Position numbers and translations under genes: made by a program. Below, one piece after another: positions 12,440 to 15,185 of a stretch of 15,185 nucleotides of DNA. The notes beneath the pieces were generated by a model. It did not search any database. It was not told the origin of the DNA and saw only the letters and a program-made list of their open reading frames with translations. The first letter of the stretch is position 1. Each line of letters begins with the position of its first letter. This stretch comes from Clostridia bacterium (GTDB lineage: Bacteria; Bacillota; Clostridia; Oscillospirales; Oscillospiraceae): positions 1-15,185 of the forward strand of contig QKDF01000323.1 in the NCBI GenBank assembly GCA_003245395.1, written 5' to 3'.

Positions 12440-15185
12440 TCAGCCGTCCAGGTTTTCGTCCTGCCGCTTCTTACGGGAGGCCGCCAGCCAGATCAGGCCG
12501 ATGCCGGAAGCTGCGGCGGCTCCGATCCACAAAGCCAGTTCATCGCCGGTCTTGGGGGCCTCGGCCAGAGGTGTAACATCCTCCGGGATCTCAGTTTCAT
12601 CCGCGGTCTCGGCCAGAGGAGTCTCGCCCAGAGGCGTCTCATCAGTCGTGATGATTGTGGTTCCGGTATAAACGAAGATGACCGTCTTGCTGCCGTCCAT
12701 TGTTCCGCTGATCGCATCGCTGCTGCTGCCCAGGCCGGTGTAAGAGTACCCGTCGAAGGTGCGGCCGGAGCCTCCGCTGATACTGTCGGCGTTATAGGTG
12801 ACGCCGGAGGAGATCAGGCTGGTCTGGGAGCTGGACAGAGGCGTGCCATTCTCATCCACCCACTGTACCGTAAGGAGATAACTCGTGCCGGTAGGCGGAT
12901 TATAAGGTGTGGAGTAGGTGTTGGTAACCGTGAAGTTGTATTCCGGATTGGCTGCGCCAATGGGGATGGCATTTGTCGCCGCGGGCTCCGCGTTTTCGCC
13001 GTAAGTCGTCAGGGAGTAAGCGGGAGCTGCTAAAGTTTTACCGGCTACACTGCTGGCGGAAGTCTCCACCACAGTATAGGTGCCAGCCTGAACCTGAATT
13101 GAAGTCCCTTGCTCATCCTGGAAGATAAAGTCTGCGACGAAGCTGCCGTCGTCCTGTTTTGTAAAGTCGGCAGAGGTTACCGTTTCGGTGTCCAAAGCGG
13201 AAGCTTCGGCATCTGGTCCGTAGAGACTGAACGTAGCAGAGTAGTTCTCAGGCAGGGTACTAAGGCCGGTCACGATCTTCTCGCCATAGACGGAATAGGT
13301 GTTCGGCGTCCACTGTGCGTAGTAGGTTGCGCTTCCAGAAGTAGGTTCGGCACATTCGGTTCCCGCCGGTACGATATCGCCCGTATTCTCCAGTTTCCAG
13401 CCGGCAAAGGTATAGTCGGTGCGGGAGAAACCGTGGTCCGTCAGTGCGCTGTTGTCTTTCACCGTGTAGCTTGAGCCGCTGTAATACGTGGGATCGGATA
13501 CGCTGGTGGTGTCCCCGTCGGACAGCGCGCCGCCGTTGCCATTATAAGTGACCGTGTAGGTTCCATACGCATGGAACGTCCAAGAGCCTTTAAAGACAAC
13601 GTTGTTGGCAGGCATTGAGAAGCTGCCCTCTGTAATGCTTACATTGCTTTTTGCAGTAGGACTCCAGCGGCTGAACGTCCAGTAGCCGGAAGCTGGGTTA
13701 TCACTCGTGGTCAGATTGGAGGCAACCGTCTGGCTTTGCTCATAAAGGACATTCTTGTCCTTGTGATAAATACCGGCGTCATAGTCAGTCGGAAAACTCT
13801 CACCGGTCAGCTTATACGTCACAGTATACGACTGGCGGGTATAGTAGAGGTTGATGACGAGGGAGCCATCCCCTGCAATTGTAAGAGGATCTGACTGCGC
13901 CGCAGTGCTGCTGTTCAGATACGTGGTCTGCCCGGGCTGATAGGTGAAGCCGGTATAGTCCATTGGGGTGAAGCTGGCGGTTGCTCCGGTGCTCCCGGAA
14001 GTAGTATTCTGGCCGGCCACATCTTCCACATATCCGCCGTCCAGGCTCTGCTTCCAATGCTTCACCGTATACGTGACAGAATCTGGAGCGGTACGCCCAT
14101 ACAGGTTCAAATCATTGTCCGGCATGGTGGCAGGTAAAGACATGCTCTCCGTATATGTGCTGTCGGTATACCAACCGTCCACATGATATCCGGTCGCCGG
14201 CGCATAGGTGCTGTCGTATCCGGAAGCAAGGGAGGCGCCGACGGGTACATTTAAATACTGCGTGACAGGCTCAGAGTGTCCAGCCTGATCCGCATCCACA
14301 CAGTAGTTGATTGCATGAGGCGGCACGTAGGTGTTGGTAATATCGGCACCCGGTACAAGAGTGCCGAAGCAGAACATAGACCAGTTTTTTGGAGCAGTAA
14401 ATTGGAGTCCGTTGCTGTTAATCGTAACATCCTGGAAAGTGGTGCCCAGTCCGAAAACAAAGGTGACTTCGGAAAGAGACGTTGAGAGCTGCAGGGCGTT
14501 GAATTGGCCGCCAAGATTGTTGAACTTCCGGATAAATTCGCTCTGCTGGCTGGAGGTCAGCTCATTCGCCGTCCAGACGGTATCATTATATAGAGAATCG
14601 TTCCCTGTTGCCTGGATGACCACAAAAGTACTGCTGCTGATTGAAAATGGAACATCCAGCTTGTTGCATTTGGGATAAATATCGTTCTTGGAAGCCTGAA
14701 CATTCATGGCCGTATACGTGATCCCCGTGGTGTAGTTCGACACCGGAGTTTCAGTCACACCATAGCTGGCCAGGGCTCCGGCGGCGGTATACTTGGGCAG
14801 ATTCGTCCAGGTATAGGTCCAGAGATTGTCGCTGTTCAGCGTCTGAACCGGCTGGATGGTGCTCGGAAGCGTAACCCCCGTCGCGTCCAGCGTTACATCT
14901 ACGGATTCCGGGAACGTAATGTCATAGCCGCCGTTGTTCCAGAGTTTGTTCACGGTAAACGTGGTCGTTTCGGAGTCATAGATCGTATACGGATCAGATG
15001 TCATCTGTTCGCCGCTGACAGGGTCAAGCAAGGTGACCGCTCCCTGGGCAACTATCACCTGATAGCTGCCGTATACCGGAGCATAGCCGTCGGGAACCGT
15101 GGTCTCGGTCAGAGTAAAGGTGTTGCCCGAGGGGATATTGCTGAATGTCACTACACCGCTAACTGTACTCTGGCCTGGATTTTGG
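12440..15185 (-). CDS. Sortase-anchored multidomain surface protein (Cna_B and repeat domains), N terminus outside window
   Basis: The minus-strand frame is open to the window edge; 914 residues are visible and the signal peptide is off-window. From the edge: the end of a SpaA/Cna_B domain (GVVTFSNIPSG, then FTLTETTVPDGYAPV). A Cna_B domain follows (TFTVNKLWNNGG ... YGVTETPVSNYTT ... ITNTYVPP) with ~120 extra residues inside it. Next is a Listeria-Bacteroides-type repeat (GYHVDGWYTDSTY) and a MucBP-like segment (VTYTVKHWKQSLDGGYVED). A second such repeat (YTFAGWKLENTGD ... YYAQWTP), a Cna_B/FctA-like domain (VYGEKIVTGLSTLPENY ... TVTNTYS) and a last MucBP-like domain follow. An acidic spacer with PLGETPLAET repeats leads to a sorting signal APKTGDE, a hydrophobic helix (LALWIGAAAASGIGLIWLAA) and a basic tail (SRKKRQ). 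It likely sits on the cell wall as an adhesin. The motif is A-P-K-T-G rather than L-P-x-T-G. Confidence 0.9.
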   Translation of the reverse strand, partial: QNPGQSTVSGVVTFSNIPSGNTFTLTETTVPDGYAPVYGSYQVIVAQGAVTLLDPVSGEQMTSDPYTIYDSETTTFTVNKLWNNGGYDITFPESVDVTLDATGVTLPSTIQPVQTLNSDNLWTYTWTNLPKYTAAGALASYGVTETPVSNYTTGITYTAMNVQASKNDIYPKCNKLDVPFSISSSTFVVIQATGNDSLYNDTVWTANELTSSQQSEFIRKFNNLGGQFNALQLSTSLSEVTFVFGLGTTFQDVTINSNGLQFTAPKNWSMFCFGTLVPGADITNTYVPPHAINYCVDADQAGHSEPVTQYLNVPVGASLASGYDSTYAPATGYHVDGWYTDSTYTESMSLPATMPDNDLNLYGRTAPDSVTYTVKHWKQSLDGGYVEDVAGQNTTSGSTGATASFTPMDYTGFTYQPGQTTYLNSSTAAQSDPLTIAGDGSLVINLYYTRQSYTVTYKLTGESFPTDYDAGIYHKDKNVLYEQSQTVASNLTTSDNPASGYWTFSRWSPTAKSNVSITEGSFSMPANNVVFKGSWTFHAYGTYTVTYNGNGGALSDGDTTSVSDPTYYSGSSYTVKDNSALTDHGFSRTDYTFAGWKLENTGDIVPAGTECAEPTSGSATYYAQWTPNTYSVYGEKIVTGLSTLPENYSATFSLYGPDAEASALDTETVTSADFTKQDDGSFVADFIFQDEQGTSIQVQAGTYTVVETSASSVAGKTLAAPAYSLTTYGENAEPAATNAIPIGAANPEYNFTVTNTYSTPYNPPTGTSYLLTVQWVDENGTPLSSSQTSLISSGVTYNADSISGGSGRTFDGYSYTGLGSSSDAISGTMDGSKTVIFVYTGTTIITTDETPLGETPLAETADETEIPEDVTPLAEAPKTGDELALWIGAAAASGIGLIWLAASRKKRQDENLDG
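12545..12559 (-). other. Sortase sorting motif APKTG
   Basis: The five codons read A-P-K-T-G, 34 residues before the stop and just before a transmembrane helix and basic tail, the standard tripartite sorting signal. Alanine replaces the usual first leucine. This PKTGD form after an ETPLAE-like spacer looks familiar from gut Clostridia surface proteins, which suggests a class-specific sortase. Confidence 0.75.
12560..12670 (-). repeat. Short degenerate repeats in the spacer before the sorting signal
   Basis: The spacer encodes TPLGETPLAETADETEIPED followed by VTPLAE, i.e. three TPL(A/G)E units. At DNA level, GCCCAGAGG or GGCCAGAGG recurs near 12570, 12610 and 12630. This is a low-complexity cell-wall-spanning spacer prone to unit gain or loss. 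Confidence 0.55.
14348..14713 (-). other. ~120-residue insertion within a Cna_B domain
   Basis: A Cna_B domain normally runs from a Y-x-V-T-E...Y-T-T segment to an I-T-N-T-Y strand within about 20 residues. Here SNYTTGITYTAMN (to about 14713) and ADITNTYVPP (from 14347) are separated by some 122 residues with no Cna_B motif. These include SSSTFVVIQATGND, WTANELTSSQQSEFIRKFNN and WSMFCFGTLVPG, and two cysteines. The insert could be an extra folded module carried by the Cna_B domain. Its fold and role are not recognised. Confidence 0.5.

Noticed and set aside
1..15185. CRISPR arrays, tRNA or rRNA genes, insertion sequences, phage or toxin-antitoxin modules
   Set aside because: No regularly spaced repeats, no tRNA cloverleaf, no transposase or integrase and no paired small toxin-antitoxin genes were seen on either strand; the lone XRE gene has no toxin-like partner.

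Overview
The window looks like a chromosomal stretch from a moderately GC-rich, Gram-positive, probably gut-dwelling Clostridia (Oscillospiraceae-like) bacterium. This rests on the YggS-SepF-DivIVA division cluster, a sortase-anchored surface protein with Cna_B and Listeria-Bacteroides-type repeats, a YoaK/DUF1275 membrane protein, strong GGAGG ribosome binding sites and overall protein resemblance. The species cannot be named from the sequence alone.

Layout. (1) 1-2401: plus-strand cluster holding the end of an HlyD-like protein, then yggS, sepF and a divIVA-like gene, closed by a clear terminator. YggS and SepF overlap by 4 bp. A near-consensus promoter inside an AT-rich patch of yggS could give sepF-divIVA its own transcription. 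(2) 2416-4080: a HAD-family phosphatase that starts 14 bases after that terminator, then a long imperfect palindrome overlapping a promoter-like element, then an XRE-type regulator that may control itself there. (3) 4176-6025: lepA (EF4) and its terminator. (4) 6026-6366: an AT-rich control region with two good promoter candidates for the next operon. (5) 6367-11491: carA, then one uninterrupted 1344-codon gene encoding full-length carbamoyl-phosphate synthase large subunit fused to a complete diaminopimelate epimerase-like (DapF) domain. (6) 11517-12185: a YoaK-family membrane protein, possibly expressed by read-through from car. (7) 12186-12439: convergent intergenic region with two strong hairpin terminators. 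(8) 12440-15185, minus strand: the C-terminal 914 residues of a large cell-wall-anchored, multidomain surface protein whose N terminus lies outside the window.

The main discovery is the CarB-DapF fusion. It physically joins the enzyme making carbamoyl phosphate (arginine and pyrimidine synthesis) to an enzyme family of the lysine/peptidoglycan pathway. The DapF part keeps most substrate-binding residues and the second catalytic cysteine, but has alanine where the first catalytic cysteine should be. It may therefore be inactive as an epimerase, structural, regulatory, or chemically different. Smaller points of interest are the internal yggS promoter, the operator-like palindrome before the XRE gene, the non-ATG starts of divIVA and yoaK, and an apparent domain insertion within a Cna_B domain of the surface protein.
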